This document shows positions 16,576 through 25,153 of a stretch of DNA of 64,000 nt, piece by piece. Numbering within the stretch: position 1 is the first letter of the stretch; each line of letters begins with the position of its first letter. The stretch covers positions 62,001-126,000 of the forward strand of contig JAVKFY010000008.1 in the NCBI GenBank assembly GCA_040223615.1, in the 5' to 3' direction. This stretch comes from JAVKFY01 sp040223615 (lineage in GTDB: Bacteria > Pseudomonadota > Alphaproteobacteria > GCA-2731375). Below the pieces are notes generated by a model. That model was not told where the DNA came from, made no database searches, and saw nothing but the letters and a program-made list of their open reading frames with translations. The position numbers and the translations under genes are program-made.

Positions 16576-16827
16576 ATGGCGCTGTATATTGCCTATGTCG
16601 GATTGGGCGCCGCGACGGAGGTGAAGCTGGATCTTCCCGATCCCTACTTCGAGCTGCGTCACGATCTCTACTTGATCGACACGACGCTGACGCGCTCGCG
16701 CCTGTATCACCAGATCAAGCATCTGCTGCCACCCGACACGCCGTTGCTGGTTGCGCCCCTGGCCGACACGCCGAAGTTCAAGGGGATGGGAGCGGGCGCG
16801 CTGAACTGGGTGCGGGACTTGGCCTGA
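16576..16827 (+). CDS. Small protein of unknown function between pdxJ and mocR-like gene
   Basis: An 83-aa protein with a strong AAAGGAGA ribosome site 5 nt before its ATG, 24 nt after pdxJ and 10 nt before the MocR-like gene. The sequence is mixed alpha/beta, starts A-L-Y-I-A-Y-V-G-L-G, and contains T-L-T-R-S-R-L-Y-H-Q-I-K-H-L-L-P-P centrally. No known motif is visible. Operon position suggests it is co-expressed with pdxJ, but function cannot be inferred. Confidence 0.65.
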   Translation: MALYIAYVGLGAATEVKLDLPDPYFELRHDLYLIDTTLTRSRLYHQIKHLLPPDTPLLVAPLADTPKFKGMGAGALNWVRDLA

Positions 16828-16837
16828 GGTTGCGATC

Positions 16838-18328
16838 ATGAGCAAGGGAGCCGGCGGCGCGCTGCTCGACATGCTGGCGGTGCGCCGGACGCCGGGACGG
16901 CCGATCTACCGGCAGATCTTCGCCGGCATCCGCGAGCGCATCCTGCGCGGCGAGCTGGCCGTCGGCACGCGCCTGCCGTCGACCCGCACGCTGGCGCGCG
17001 AGTTGAGCGTCTCGCGCCACACGGTGATGCAGGCCTTCGAGCAGCTCCAGGCCGAGGGCCTGATCTCTAGCCAGGTCGGCGATGGCGCGTATGTGCTCGA
17101 CGGCGGCGCCGGGCACGGCTTCGCCGCCGCGCCGGACAAGCCGTCGGAGGCCGGGCCGGACATTGCGCCGCGCCAGGTGGCGCTGTCCAGCCGGGGCGCC
17201 CGGCTGGCCGGTTCGGGCCTGGCGCGAAGGCCGGAACTGGCGCAGCGCGCGTTCTATCCCGGCCTGCCGGCGCTGGACCTGTTCCCGCGCGCGGTGTGGC
17301 GGCGGCTGTCGAACCGGCACCTGGCAGCCAGCGGCACCGGGCTGTACGGCTATGGCGACGTCGCCGGCCTGCCGGCACTGCGCGCGGCCTTGGCCGACTA
17401 CTTGCAGGTGGCGCGTGGCATGACCGTGGCGGCCGACGACGTGGTGGTGCTGTCGAGCACGTGGCAGGCATTGGACATCGCGCTGCGGCTGGCGGGCGAC
17501 ACCGGCGATCGGGCCTGGCTGGAAAACCCCGGCCCGGAACAGGTGCACGCGGTGGTGCGCGCGGCCGGCATGAGCCCGGTGTCGGTGCCGACCGACGCCG
17601 ACGGGCTGGTGGTCGCGGAAGGCGAGAAGCGCGCGGCCGACGCGCGGCTGGCCATCGTCAACCCGTCGCACCAGTTCTCCACCGGCGGAGTGATGAGCCT
17701 GGCCCGGCGCGAGGCGCTATTGGCCTGGGCGCGACGCTCGCAGGCGCTGGTGGTCGAGAACGACTACGAGTGCGAGTTCCGCTACGACGACCGGCCGCTG
17801 ACGCCGCTGCACGCGCTCGACGGCGGCCAGGGGGTGCTGTACCTCGGCACCTTCTCCAACATCCTGGGGCCGGGGCTGCGGCTGGCCTACGCGGTGGTGC
17901 CGCCGGGCCTGCGCACCGCCTTCCTGGCGGCCAAGCAGGTGGTCTCCGGCCATACCGCGCTGTTCAACCAGGCGGTGCTGGCCGACTTCATCGGCGAGGG
18001 CTATCTGGTCAGCCACATCCGCCGGCTGCGCGATGCCTATGGCGAACGGCGCCGCGCGCTGATGCAGGCGCTGACCGCGCAACTCGGCAGCCGCGCCACG
18101 CTGCACGCGACTGGACGCGGCACCAGCCTGATCCTGGAGCTGTACGACGGCCAGGCCGCCGCGATCTCCCGTGCCGCCGCCGCCCAGGGCGTGGCGGTGA
18201 AGCCGCTCGACGCCTACTACCAGGCCGGCGCCGACCTGAACGCCCTGGTGCTGGGCTACGCCGCCGTCACCGAGGCCGAGGTGCCGCGCGCGGTGGCGCG
18301 GCTGAAGGCGGCATTCGAGCGTTCATGA
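16838..18328 (+). CDS. MocR/PdxR-type GntR-family regulator with degenerate aminotransferase domain
   Basis: A 496-aa fusion of a GntR winged helix (residues about 20-90, with L-P-S-T-R-T-L-A-R-E-L and S-R-H-T-V) and a fold-type I aminotransferase-like domain. MocR proteins such as PdxR sense PLP through a lysine Schiff base in the T-F-S-K-T-L motif. Here that residue is Asn341 (T-F-S-N-I-L-G-P-G-L-R-L; codon aac at 17858-17860), so covalent PLP binding should be lost. Other ligand motifs remain: N-P-S-H-Q-F-S-T-G-G and E-N-D-Y-E-C-E-F-R-Y. Next to pdxJ, a role in vitamin B6 control is plausible. The 3' end overlaps the convergent aminotransferase gene by 73 nt. Confidence 0.88.
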   Translation: MSKGAGGALLDMLAVRRTPGRPIYRQIFAGIRERILRGELAVGTRLPSTRTLARELSVSRHTVMQAFEQLQAEGLISSQVGDGAYVLDGGAGHGFAAAPDKPSEAGPDIAPRQVALSSRGARLAGSGLARRPELAQRAFYPGLPALDLFPRAVWRRLSNRHLAASGTGLYGYGDVAGLPALRAALADYLQVARGMTVAADDVVVLSSTWQALDIALRLAGDTGDRAWLENPGPEQVHAVVRAAGMSPVSVPTDADGLVVAEGEKRAADARLAIVNPSHQFSTGGVMSLARREALLAWARRSQALVVENDYECEFRYDDRPLTPLHALDGGQGVLYLGTFSNILGPGLRLAYAVVPPGLRTAFLAAKQVVSGHTALFNQAVLADFIGEGYLVSHIRRLRDAYGERRRALMQALTAQLGSRATLHATGRGTSLILELYDGQAAAISRAAAAQGVAVKPLDAYYQAGADLNALVLGYAAVTEAEVPRAVARLKAAFERS

Positions 18329-19518
18329 CCCGGCAACGTGTCTGCCAGGTAGCGTGTCGCGGCCGCGACGCCGCTGTCGGCCAGCGGCACGCCGAGTTGC
18401 ATCAACGTGGCTTCGACGCCGCCCAGGGCGCCGATCACCATCGGGGCGTTGAGGTCGCCCATGTGGCCGATGCGGAAGGCCTTGCCCTGCAGCTTGGCGA
18501 GGCCGCCGCCGAGGCTGACGTCGAAATGCTCGCGTGCGAAGCGGCGCACTTCCTCGCCGTCGAGGTTTTCCGGCGTGAGGATGGTGGTGACGGAGACGGC
18601 GCGCTCGGCCGGCTCGACCGCGTTGAAGCGCACGCCGTCGGGTCGGCTCCAGGTCTCGATCGCCTTGTGCACGGCGCTCGACAGACGGACGTGGCGGGCG
18701 GCGATGGCGTCCAGGCCCTCCTCGAAGATCATGTCCAGCGCCTCGCGCAGGCCGTAGACCAGGTGGATCGGCGCGGTGCCGCAGAACCGGATGTAGTTGT
18801 TCTCGGTGAAGCGTTCGGCCCAGTTCCAGTAGCTGCGCGAGATGCCGGCCGACTGGCTGGCCTTCATCGCCTTGTCGGAGACGGCGGTGAAGGCGACGCC
18901 GGGCGGGCACATCAGCCCCTTCTGCGAGGCGCCGACGGCGACGTCCACGCCCCACTCGTCCATGCGGAATTCGGCACAGGCCAGCGAAGCGATGGTGTCG
19001 ACCAGATAGAGGCAAGGGTGGTTGGCGGTGTCGATGGCGCGGCGCACAGCGGCGACGTCGGAGGAGGTCGCGGTCGCGGTGTCGACGTGGACCAGCATCA
19101 CCGCGCGGATCTCGTGGTTGCTGTCCTCGGCCAGGCGCGCCTCGATCGCGGCGGGGTCGACGGCGCGGCGCCAGTCGCCGGGCAGGGTCTCGACCTCGAC
19201 GCCCAGGCTGGCGGCCATCTTGCCCCAGTTGGTCGAGAAGTTGCCGGTTTCCGGCACCAGCACCTTGTCGCCGGGCGACAGCGTGTTGGCCAGCGCCGCT
19301 TCCCAGGCGCCATGGCCCGACGATGAGTACAGGAACACCGTGCCCTCGGTGCGGAACACCGGCTTCAGGTCGGCGAACACCGAGCGCGAGATGGTCACGA
19401 ACTCCGGCGCCATGAAGTCGACGGCTGGACGGTTCATCGCGCGCAGGATGCGCTCGGGAATGTTGGTCGGTCCGGGCGTATGCAGGAAGTTGCGCCCGCG
19501 CTTGATCGAGGTCGTCAT
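18256..19518 (-). CDS. Serine/alanine/aspartate-glyoxylate aminotransferase family protein
   Basis: A 420-aa fold-type I PLP aminotransferase of the AGAT/SgaA family. The start is typical (F-L-H-T-P-G-P-T-N-I-P), followed by S-S-S-G-H-G-A-W-E-A-A and the PLP lysine in V-G-A-S-Q-K-G-L-M. Close families are serine-glyoxylate aminotransferase of the serine cycle and BhcA, the aspartate-glyoxylate aminotransferase of the beta-hydroxyaspartate cycle. No other bhc or serine-cycle gene is nearby, so the exact amino donor is open. The last 24 codons lie antisense to the MocR-like gene, and the tail (A-F-S-R-A-T-A-R-G-T) looks like a run-on extension. Confidence 0.87.
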   Translation of the reverse strand: MTTSIKRGRNFLHTPGPTNIPERILRAMNRPAVDFMAPEFVTISRSVFADLKPVFRTEGTVFLYSSSGHGAWEAALANTLSPGDKVLVPETGNFSTNWGKMAASLGVEVETLPGDWRRAVDPAAIEARLAEDSNHEIRAVMLVHVDTATATSSDVAAVRRAIDTANHPCLYLVDTIASLACAEFRMDEWGVDVAVGASQKGLMCPPGVAFTAVSDKAMKASQSAGISRSYWNWAERFTENNYIRFCGTAPIHLVYGLREALDMIFEEGLDAIAARHVRLSSAVHKAIETWSRPDGVRFNAVEPAERAVSVTTILTPENLDGEEVRRFAREHFDVSLGGGLAKLQGKAFRIGHMGDLNAPMVIGALGGVEATLMQLGVPLADSGVAAATRYLADTLPGHERSNAAFSRATARGTSASVTAA

Positions 19519-19652
19519 GAGCTTGCTCTTATCCGGGATTCCAGGCGTTTCTAGGGCAAAGCGGCGGCGGTGAAAAGGCCGGCGGCGATTGTCGCCGCGC
19601 CGGTCACCGTCTACCGTCGCTCGGAACGGTAAACAAGGGCTGAGGGGCTGAG

Positions 19653-21062
19653 ATGGCGGGTGAACTCTGGCGGCTGGGCGCGGGCGAGACGGCGGCGGCG
19701 GTGCGCGATGGAGAGGCCAGCGCGGTCGACGTGACGGAAGCGCATCTGGACCGGCTGCAGCAGGTGAACCCGGCGATCAACGCCGTCACCGTGACGCTGG
19801 CCGACGAGGCGCTGGCGGCGGCGAAAGCGGTCGACAAGGCGCGCGCGGCAGGTGAGCCGTTGGGGCCGCTGGCCGGCGTGCCCGTGACCATCAAGGAGAA
19901 CACCGACCAGGCCGGGCAGGCGACCACCAACGGGCTGCCGGCGCTGGCCAATCACATGGCGCTGGAGGATGCGCCGTCGGTGGCGAACCTGCGCAAGGCC
20001 GGCGCGGTGATCATCGGGCGCACCAACACGCCGGAATTCTCGGTGCGCTGGCACACCGACAACCCGCTGCGCGGTGCCACCCGGAACCCGTGGGACCCGA
20101 GCCGGGTGGCCGGCGGCTCGTCGGGCGGCGCGGCGGCGGCGGTGGCGGCCGGAATCGGCGCGGTGGCGCATGGCAACGACGCCGGCGGCAGCTTGCGCTA
20201 TCCGGCCTATTGCTGCGGCGTCGCCACCATCAAGCCGACGCTCGGCCGGGTGCCGCATGCCAACCCCAGCGCCTGGGAAGAGCGGCCGCCGGGCATCCAG
20301 CTGATGTCGGTGCAGGGGCCGATCGCGCGCAAGGTCGCCGACGTGCGCCTGGCCTTCGAGGCGATGGCGGCGGGCGATCCGCGCGACTCCTGGTGGGTGC
20401 CGGCGCCGCTGCAGGGGCCGAAGCCGGAGGGACCGGTGAAGGTGGCGATGACCGTCGATCCCGCCGGCGGCGGTGTCGACGACGCAGTGGCGGCGGCGGT
20501 GCGCCAGGCCGGCACGGCGCTGGCCGAGGTCGGCTACGAGGTCGAGGAAGTCGAGCCGCCGCTGGTCAAGGACTGCGCCAGCCTGTGGGCGCTGCTGCAA
20601 CTCAACGAGATCCGCTGGTTCATGGGGCCGGCGGCGCGCAGCATCGGCAGCGACGCCTTCAACGCGGTGCTGGACGCCTACGAGGCCTTCACCCCGACGC
20701 TGGAGGTGGAGGGGTACGCGCGGGCGCTGGCCGACCGGGCGCGTCTGCTGCGGGCGTGGATGATGTTCTTCCAGGCCTATCCGCTGGTATTGGGGCCGGT
20801 GTCGTGCACGCCGCCGATGAAGGCCGGGCTGGACACCGAGGGACCGGATGCCGTGGCCGGGATCATCCACGCGCACCGGCTGCTGATCGCGGTCAACACG
20901 CTGGGCCTGCCGGCGGCGGCGGTGCCGACCGGGCTGGTCGGCGGTGTACCGCTGGGGGTGCAGGTGATCGGCGCCCGCTACCGCGAGGACATGTGCCTCG
21001 ACGCGGCTGCCGCGATCGAGGCCGCCGGCGGTCTGCCGACGCCGATTGACCCGGTCCCTTAG
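19653..21062 (+). CDS. Amidase-signature (AS) family hydrolase
   Basis: A 469-aa AS-family amidase with the Ser-cisSer-Lys triad: Lys in V-T-I-K-E-N, cis-Ser in G-G-S-S-G-G, and nucleophilic Ser in D-A-G-G-S-L-R-Y-P-A. The usual G-G-S-I-R reads G-G-S-L-R, a mild change. It is cytoplasmic, with no signal peptide. The substrate cannot be predicted, and the sequence lacks GatA-specific neighbours (no gatB/C). It starts from an isolated promoter region and ends in a 4-nt tail-to-tail overlap with the response regulator. Confidence 0.9.
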   Translation: MAGELWRLGAGETAAAVRDGEASAVDVTEAHLDRLQQVNPAINAVTVTLADEALAAAKAVDKARAAGEPLGPLAGVPVTIKENTDQAGQATTNGLPALANHMALEDAPSVANLRKAGAVIIGRTNTPEFSVRWHTDNPLRGATRNPWDPSRVAGGSSGGAAAAVAAGIGAVAHGNDAGGSLRYPAYCCGVATIKPTLGRVPHANPSAWEERPPGIQLMSVQGPIARKVADVRLAFEAMAAGDPRDSWWVPAPLQGPKPEGPVKVAMTVDPAGGGVDDAVAAAVRQAGTALAEVGYEVEEVEPPLVKDCASLWALLQLNEIRWFMGPAARSIGSDAFNAVLDAYEAFTPTLEVEGYARALADRARLLRAWMMFFQAYPLVLGPVSCTPPMKAGLDTEGPDAVAGIIHAHRLLIAVNTLGLPAAAVPTGLVGGVPLGVQVIGARYREDMCLDAAAAIEAAGGLPTPIDPVP

Positions 21063-21436
21063 GCGCGTTCCGCCAGCAGCGCCTCGACGGCGTCGACCAG
21101 GTCCTGGTTGCCGAACGGCTTGAACAGCACCTTGTCGGCGCCGTAGGCGTCGGCGATGGCGACGGCCTGCTCCAGCGGCGTGCCGGGCCGGCCGCCGGAC
21201 ATCATCACCACCGGCAGGGTCAGGCCGCGCTCGCGCAACTCGGTCAGCAACGCCAGCCCGTCGGCGTCGGGCATGTAGATGTCGAACACCGCCAGGTCGT
21301 AGCTGTGCTGGTCGAACAGCGCCTTGGCCGCTTCGCCGTTGGCCGCTTGCGTCACGTCATGGCCGCGCGCGGCCAGCACGGCGGCGAGCACTTCGCGCAG
21401 CGCGTCGGAGTCGTCGACGATGATGATGGCCGCCAT
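21059..21436 (-). CDS. Single-domain response regulator (CheY/Spo0F-like)
   Basis: A 125-aa receiver domain with no output domain. The acid pair is in I-I-V-D-D-S near residues 8-9, the phospho-acceptor Asp in V-F-D-I-Y-M-P, the conserved Ser in M-S-G-G, and Lys in L-F-K-P-F-G. ATG at 21436 was chosen because it starts the receiver fold directly; the frame upstream is open but Arg-rich and lies antisense to the argB leader. No histidine kinase is near, so it is an orphan that probably works by protein-protein contact. Confidence 0.88.
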   Translation of the reverse strand: MAAIIIVDDSDALREVLAAVLAARGHDVTQAANGEAAKALFDQHSYDLAVFDIYMPDADGLALLTELRERGLTLPVVMMSGGRPGTPLEQAVAIADAYGADKVLFKPFGNQDLVDAVEALLAERA

Positions 21437-21561
21437 GATGCCCCTTATACGATCCCGCTGAACAACTAGACGTATTCGCCGATGGCGACAAGGCCGCCGG
21501 CTTGCTGGCGCGGGTGCCCGCGCGTATGGTCCGCCCGCGCTTCCGCACGTTGCCATTGACC

Positions 21562-22449
21562 ATGTACGTACCGATGCCGAAACCCGATCAAAGTCTCTAC
21601 GAAAAAGCCCAGTTGCTGGCCGACGCACTGCCGTACATGCACAAGTATGCCGGCGAGACGCTGGTGATCAAATATGGCGGCCATGCCATGATCGATCCGA
21701 CGCTGTCGCGCCTGTTCGCGCGCGAGGTCGCGCTGATGAAGCAGGTCGGGATGAACCCGGTGGTGGTGCACGGCGGCGGGCCGCAGATCGCCGCGCTGCT
21801 GAAGCGGCTCAACATCGAGAGCGAGTTCATCCATGGCCAGCGGGTCACCGACGCGCCCACCATGGAGGTGGTCGAGATGGTGCTGGCCGGGCGGATCAAC
21901 AAGCAGATCGTCTCCGACATCATCGCCGCCGGCGCCAAGGCGATCGGCCTGTCGGGCCGCGATGCCAGCCTGATCACGGCGCGCAAGCTGATCGAGACGG
22001 TCGACGGCAAGCCGGTCGACCTGGGCTTCGTCGGCGAGCCGGACATCATCGACCCGGCGATCCTGAACGAGATCGCGGATACCGACTTCATCCCGGTGAT
22101 CGCGCCGGTGGCATCGGACGCCGACGGCCAGAGCTACAACATCAACGCCGACACGGTGGCCGGCGCCATCGCGGCAGCGCTGTCGGCCCGACGCTTGATG
22201 ATGATGACCGATGTCGACGGCGTGCTCGACAAGGACAAGAACCTGATCGCCGAGATGGACAAGGCGCAGGCCGAGGCGATGATCGCCGACGGCACCATCG
22301 CCGGCGGCATGATCCCGAAAATCCGCACCTGCCTGAACGCGGTCGATGGCGGCGTGCGCGGCGCGGTCATCATCGATGGCCGCCAGCCCTACGCGGTTAC
22401 CCTGGAAATCTTCACCGAGGGCGGCGCCGGCACGCTGATCCGCGCCTGA
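21562..22449 (+). CDS. argB: N-acetylglutamate kinase ArgB
   Basis: A 295-aa kinase catalysing the second step of arginine biosynthesis (N-acetylglutamate to its 5-phosphate). Motifs seen are K-Y-G-G-H-A, V-V-V-H-G-G-G-P-Q-I, R-V-T-D, N-I-N-A-D-T-V-A-G-A, and D-V-D-G-V-L near the nucleotide site. ATG at 21562 gives the usual family length; a further ATG at 21574 is also possible, and earlier in-frame starts add an Arg-rich tail. The L-Y-E-K-A-Q-L-L-A-D-A-L-P-Y N-terminal helix is the type found in arginine-feedback-inhibited hexameric kinases. Confidence 0.95.
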   Translation: MYVPMPKPDQSLYEKAQLLADALPYMHKYAGETLVIKYGGHAMIDPTLSRLFAREVALMKQVGMNPVVVHGGGPQIAALLKRLNIESEFIHGQRVTDAPTMEVVEMVLAGRINKQIVSDIIAAGAKAIGLSGRDASLITARKLIETVDGKPVDLGFVGEPDIIDPAILNEIADTDFIPVIAPVASDADGQSYNINADTVAGAIAAALSARRLMMMTDVDGVLDKDKNLIAEMDKAQAEAMIADGTIAGGMIPKIRTCLNAVDGGVRGAVIIDGRQPYAVTLEIFTEGGAGTLIRA

Positions 22450-22456
22450 GCGGACG

Positions 22457-23908
22457 TCAGTCGTAACCCTTGGGCGCCACGAAGCCGCCGGTCTCCCGAG
22501 TCAGCAGGCGGGCGAACTCGATGGTGGTGCGGTCGTTCAGGTGGTCGCCGATGATCTGCACGCCGACCGGCAGGCCGTCGGAGAAGCCGACCGGCGCGGC
22601 GGTTGCCGGCAACAGCGGCGCGGTGACCAGCCCGGCCCAGTAGAGATTATCGAGATAGGCGCCCTGGGCGCCGTTGACCGGCAGGGTGCGCTTGGTCTGG
22701 TCCGGCTCGTGGTCGTGCTTGAAGGCCGGCGTGGTCGAGATCGGCGCGATCACCACGTCGTGGTCGCCGAAGAAGCGGTGCCAGGCCCAGCGCACCTGGG
22801 TGCGAAACTCGTTGGCGCCGAGCCAGTCGCGGTAGTGCAGCACCCGGCCGCGCGTCGTCATCGCCTGGATCGACCTGTCGTCGTCGGCGAGCGCGGCGAC
22901 GTCGTGCCTGGCCTGTTCGAATGCTTCCGCCGGCTCGCGCGCAGTGACGATGCCGAACAGCAGGGTCAGGTAAGTCTGGTGCGCGGCGGCGGTGTCGTAG
23001 TCGGGGCGCGCGGCGCGGTCGACCTTGGCGCCGGCCTTCTCCAGCAGCTGCGCGACCGTCTCGATGTGATCGGCGACCGCGGCGTCGACCGGGGCGAGCG
23101 GGTCGTCGGCCCAGACCGCGACGCGGAAATCGCCCAGCCTCGTGGCGCGCGGCGGCGCCAAGTCGAGCTGGTAGCCGTTGGCGTCGAGCTCGTTCGGGCC
23201 GGCCATGACGCCGAGCGCAAGTGCCAGGTCCTCGGCCGAGCGCGCCAGCGGGCCGATCACCGACAGGTCGGTCGGCGCCACCGTCGGACCCATCGCGTGG
23301 CCGCGTGGCGGCAGCAGGTTCCAGGTCGGCTTGTGGCCGTAGACGCCGCAGAAATGGGCCGGATTGCGGATCGAGCCGCCGATGTCGGAGCCGGCGTCGA
23401 GCCCGGTGAGGCCCGCCGCCAGCGCCGCCGCGGTGCCGCCGGACGAGCCGCCCGGACTGCGGCCCAGGTCCCAGGGGTTGTTGGTGGTGCCGTAAATCTC
23501 GTTGTAGCTCTGCCAGTCGCCCAGCGTGAGCGGCACGTTGGTCTTGCCGAAGATCACCGCGCCGGCGTCCATCAGGCGCCGCGCCGCCAGCGCCGGTTCG
23601 GTGGCGATGTTGTCGCGCAGTGCCGGCACGCCCCAGGTGGTCGGCAGTCCGGGATAGTTGTAGCTCTCCTTCAGGCTGGTCGGCACGCCGTGCAGCGGAC
23701 CCCAGCTCTGGCCCTTCGCGGTCGCCTCGTCGGCCTGTCTGGCGCGCTCACGGGCACCTTCGGCATCCAGCGCGACGTAGCAGTTCAGGGTCGGGTTGTG
23801 GCGCTCGACGCGATCCAGGTAGAGGTCGAGCAGTTCCAGCGCGCCGATTTTCTTGGCCTTGATCGCGGCGGCAAGCTGGGTGGCGGACTGGAAGGCGATA
23901 TCGGACAT
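22457..23908 (-). CDS. Amidase-signature family hydrolase (second copy)
   Basis: A 483-aa AS-family amidase with Lys in V-P-T-S-L-K-E-S, cis-Ser in G-G-S-S-G-G-T, and nucleophile in D-I-G-G-S-I-R-N-P-A. ATG at 23908 follows an AAGGAG string and is preferred to the upstream ATG at 23950. It is more canonical than the amidase at 19.6 kb and clearly not a recent duplicate of it. It converges with argB, with a 7-nt gap, and diverges from the GT87-like gene. The substrate is unknown. Confidence 0.9.
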   Translation of the reverse strand: MSDIAFQSATQLAAAIKAKKIGALELLDLYLDRVERHNPTLNCYVALDAEGARERARQADEATAKGQSWGPLHGVPTSLKESYNYPGLPTTWGVPALRDNIATEPALAARRLMDAGAVIFGKTNVPLTLGDWQSYNEIYGTTNNPWDLGRSPGGSSGGTAAALAAGLTGLDAGSDIGGSIRNPAHFCGVYGHKPTWNLLPPRGHAMGPTVAPTDLSVIGPLARSAEDLALALGVMAGPNELDANGYQLDLAPPRATRLGDFRVAVWADDPLAPVDAAVADHIETVAQLLEKAGAKVDRAARPDYDTAAAHQTYLTLLFGIVTAREPAEAFEQARHDVAALADDDRSIQAMTTRGRVLHYRDWLGANEFRTQVRWAWHRFFGDHDVVIAPISTTPAFKHDHEPDQTKRTLPVNGAQGAYLDNLYWAGLVTAPLLPATAAPVGFSDGLPVGVQIIGDHLNDRTTIEFARLLTRETGGFVAPKGYD

Positions 23909-23986
23909 GGCGGCGGGCTCCTTGCGAGCCGCCAACATAGCACGCGACACCGGCCGTTAACCGGGCGTGAGCGATATACTCGCGCC

Positions 23987-25153
23987 ATGCGACTCGCGCG
24001 TCCTTCGCCGATCACCTTGCTCTGCGGCGGGCTGGCGCTGGTCTATGCGGCGCGTACGCTGGAGTACTTCGCCGGCGCCGACGGGCTGATGGACAAGTTC
24101 GGCTACGTCATCGGGCGCGACTTCATCGCCGTGTGGCTGGCCGCCAAGCTGACCTTGGGCGGACAGATCGCGGCCGTGTTCGACCCGGCGCTCTACCGCC
24201 AGGCGATGGTGGCCCAGTTCGGGCCGGACCTGACCCGGCATTTGTGGCTGTACCCGCCGCATTACCTGCTGTTGATCCTGCCCTACGGCATCTTGGGCTA
24301 CGTCGCCTCGCTGGTGCTGTGGGCGGCGAGCACCTTCGTGCTCTATGCCGGCGCGGCGCTGACCGGGCTGACGCGGCACTGGCAGGCCGGGTTGGTGCTG
24401 TTTCTGGCGCCGGCGACCTACGCCAACCTGCTGTTCGGGCAAAACGGGTTCATCACGGCGGCGCTGCTGATCGGCGGCCTGCGCCTTCTGCAGACGCATC
24501 CGGTGCTGGCCGGCGTGTGTTTCGGCGTGCTGACGGTGAAGCCGCAGCTCGGGCTGCTGATCCCGGTGGCGCTGGTGGCGCTGGGTGCGTGGCGGACGAT
24601 CGCCAGCGCGGCGATCACCGGGATCGCCCTGATGGGGTTGTCGGCCGTTGTGTTCGGCGTCGATAGCTGGCTCGCCTTCGCCGAGGTGACGACCGGGCAG
24701 CAATCGCTGCTGCTGAACACGCCGTCGACCGGCCTGCACCTGCTGATGGTGACACCGTTCGGCGCGGCGATCCGGCTCGGCGGACCGGTGGAGCTGGCGC
24801 TGGCACTGAACCTGGCGACGGCGGCCCTGGCGGCGATCGCGGTGTGGTGGTCCTACCGGCGGCCGGCGGAGCCGGTACTGCGCCACGCGGTGCTGGTTAC
24901 GGCGGTGTACTTCGCCGCGCCCTACAGCCTGACCTACGACATGCCGGCGCTGGCGGCGATGTGCGTGTGGCTATGGCTGGCCGCGCCCGGCTTCTGCCGG
25001 CCGGTTAGGACCAGGCTGGCGTTGCTGGCGGTTTGGATGCTGCCGCTGCTGCACCATCTGGCGATGATCTACTACGTGCCGCTGGCGCCGCTGGTGCTGG
25101 CCGGGTTCGGCGCGCTGCTGCTCAGCGCGGTGGCGCGGTCAGGGAATAGGTGA
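23987..25153 (+). CDS. GT87/DUF2029-type polytopic membrane glycosyltransferase-like protein
   Basis: A 388-aa integral membrane protein with about 9-10 hydrophobic segments. The first loop contains G-R-D-F-I-A-V-W, with the acidic residue expected of GT-C enzymes, and L-Y-P-P-H-Y typical of DUF2029. Members use polyprenyl-phosphate sugars, as in alpha-mannosyltransferases of envelope glycolipid synthesis. Later conserved pieces are N-L-L-F-G-Q-N-G-F and T-V-K-P-Q-L-G-L. The start ATG at 23987 follows a short divergent region. The 3' end overlaps the thioesterase gene by 32 nt tail to tail. Confidence 0.8.
   Translation: MRLARPSPITLLCGGLALVYAARTLEYFAGADGLMDKFGYVIGRDFIAVWLAAKLTLGGQIAAVFDPALYRQAMVAQFGPDLTRHLWLYPPHYLLLILPYGILGYVASLVLWAASTFVLYAGAALTGLTRHWQAGLVLFLAPATYANLLFGQNGFITAALLIGGLRLLQTHPVLAGVCFGVLTVKPQLGLLIPVALVALGAWRTIASAAITGIALMGLSAVVFGVDSWLAFAEVTTGQQSLLLNTPSTGLHLLMVTPFGAAIRLGGPVELALALNLATAALAAIAVWWSYRRPAEPVLRHAVLVTAVYFAAPYSLTYDMPALAAMCVWLWLAAPGFCRPVRTRLALLAVWMLPLLHHLAMIYYVPLAPLVLAGFGALLLSAVARSGNR

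Noticed and set aside
19653..23908. The two amidases as GatA plus a duplicate
   Set aside because: No gatB or gatC is nearby, and the two sequences are too different to be a recent duplication.
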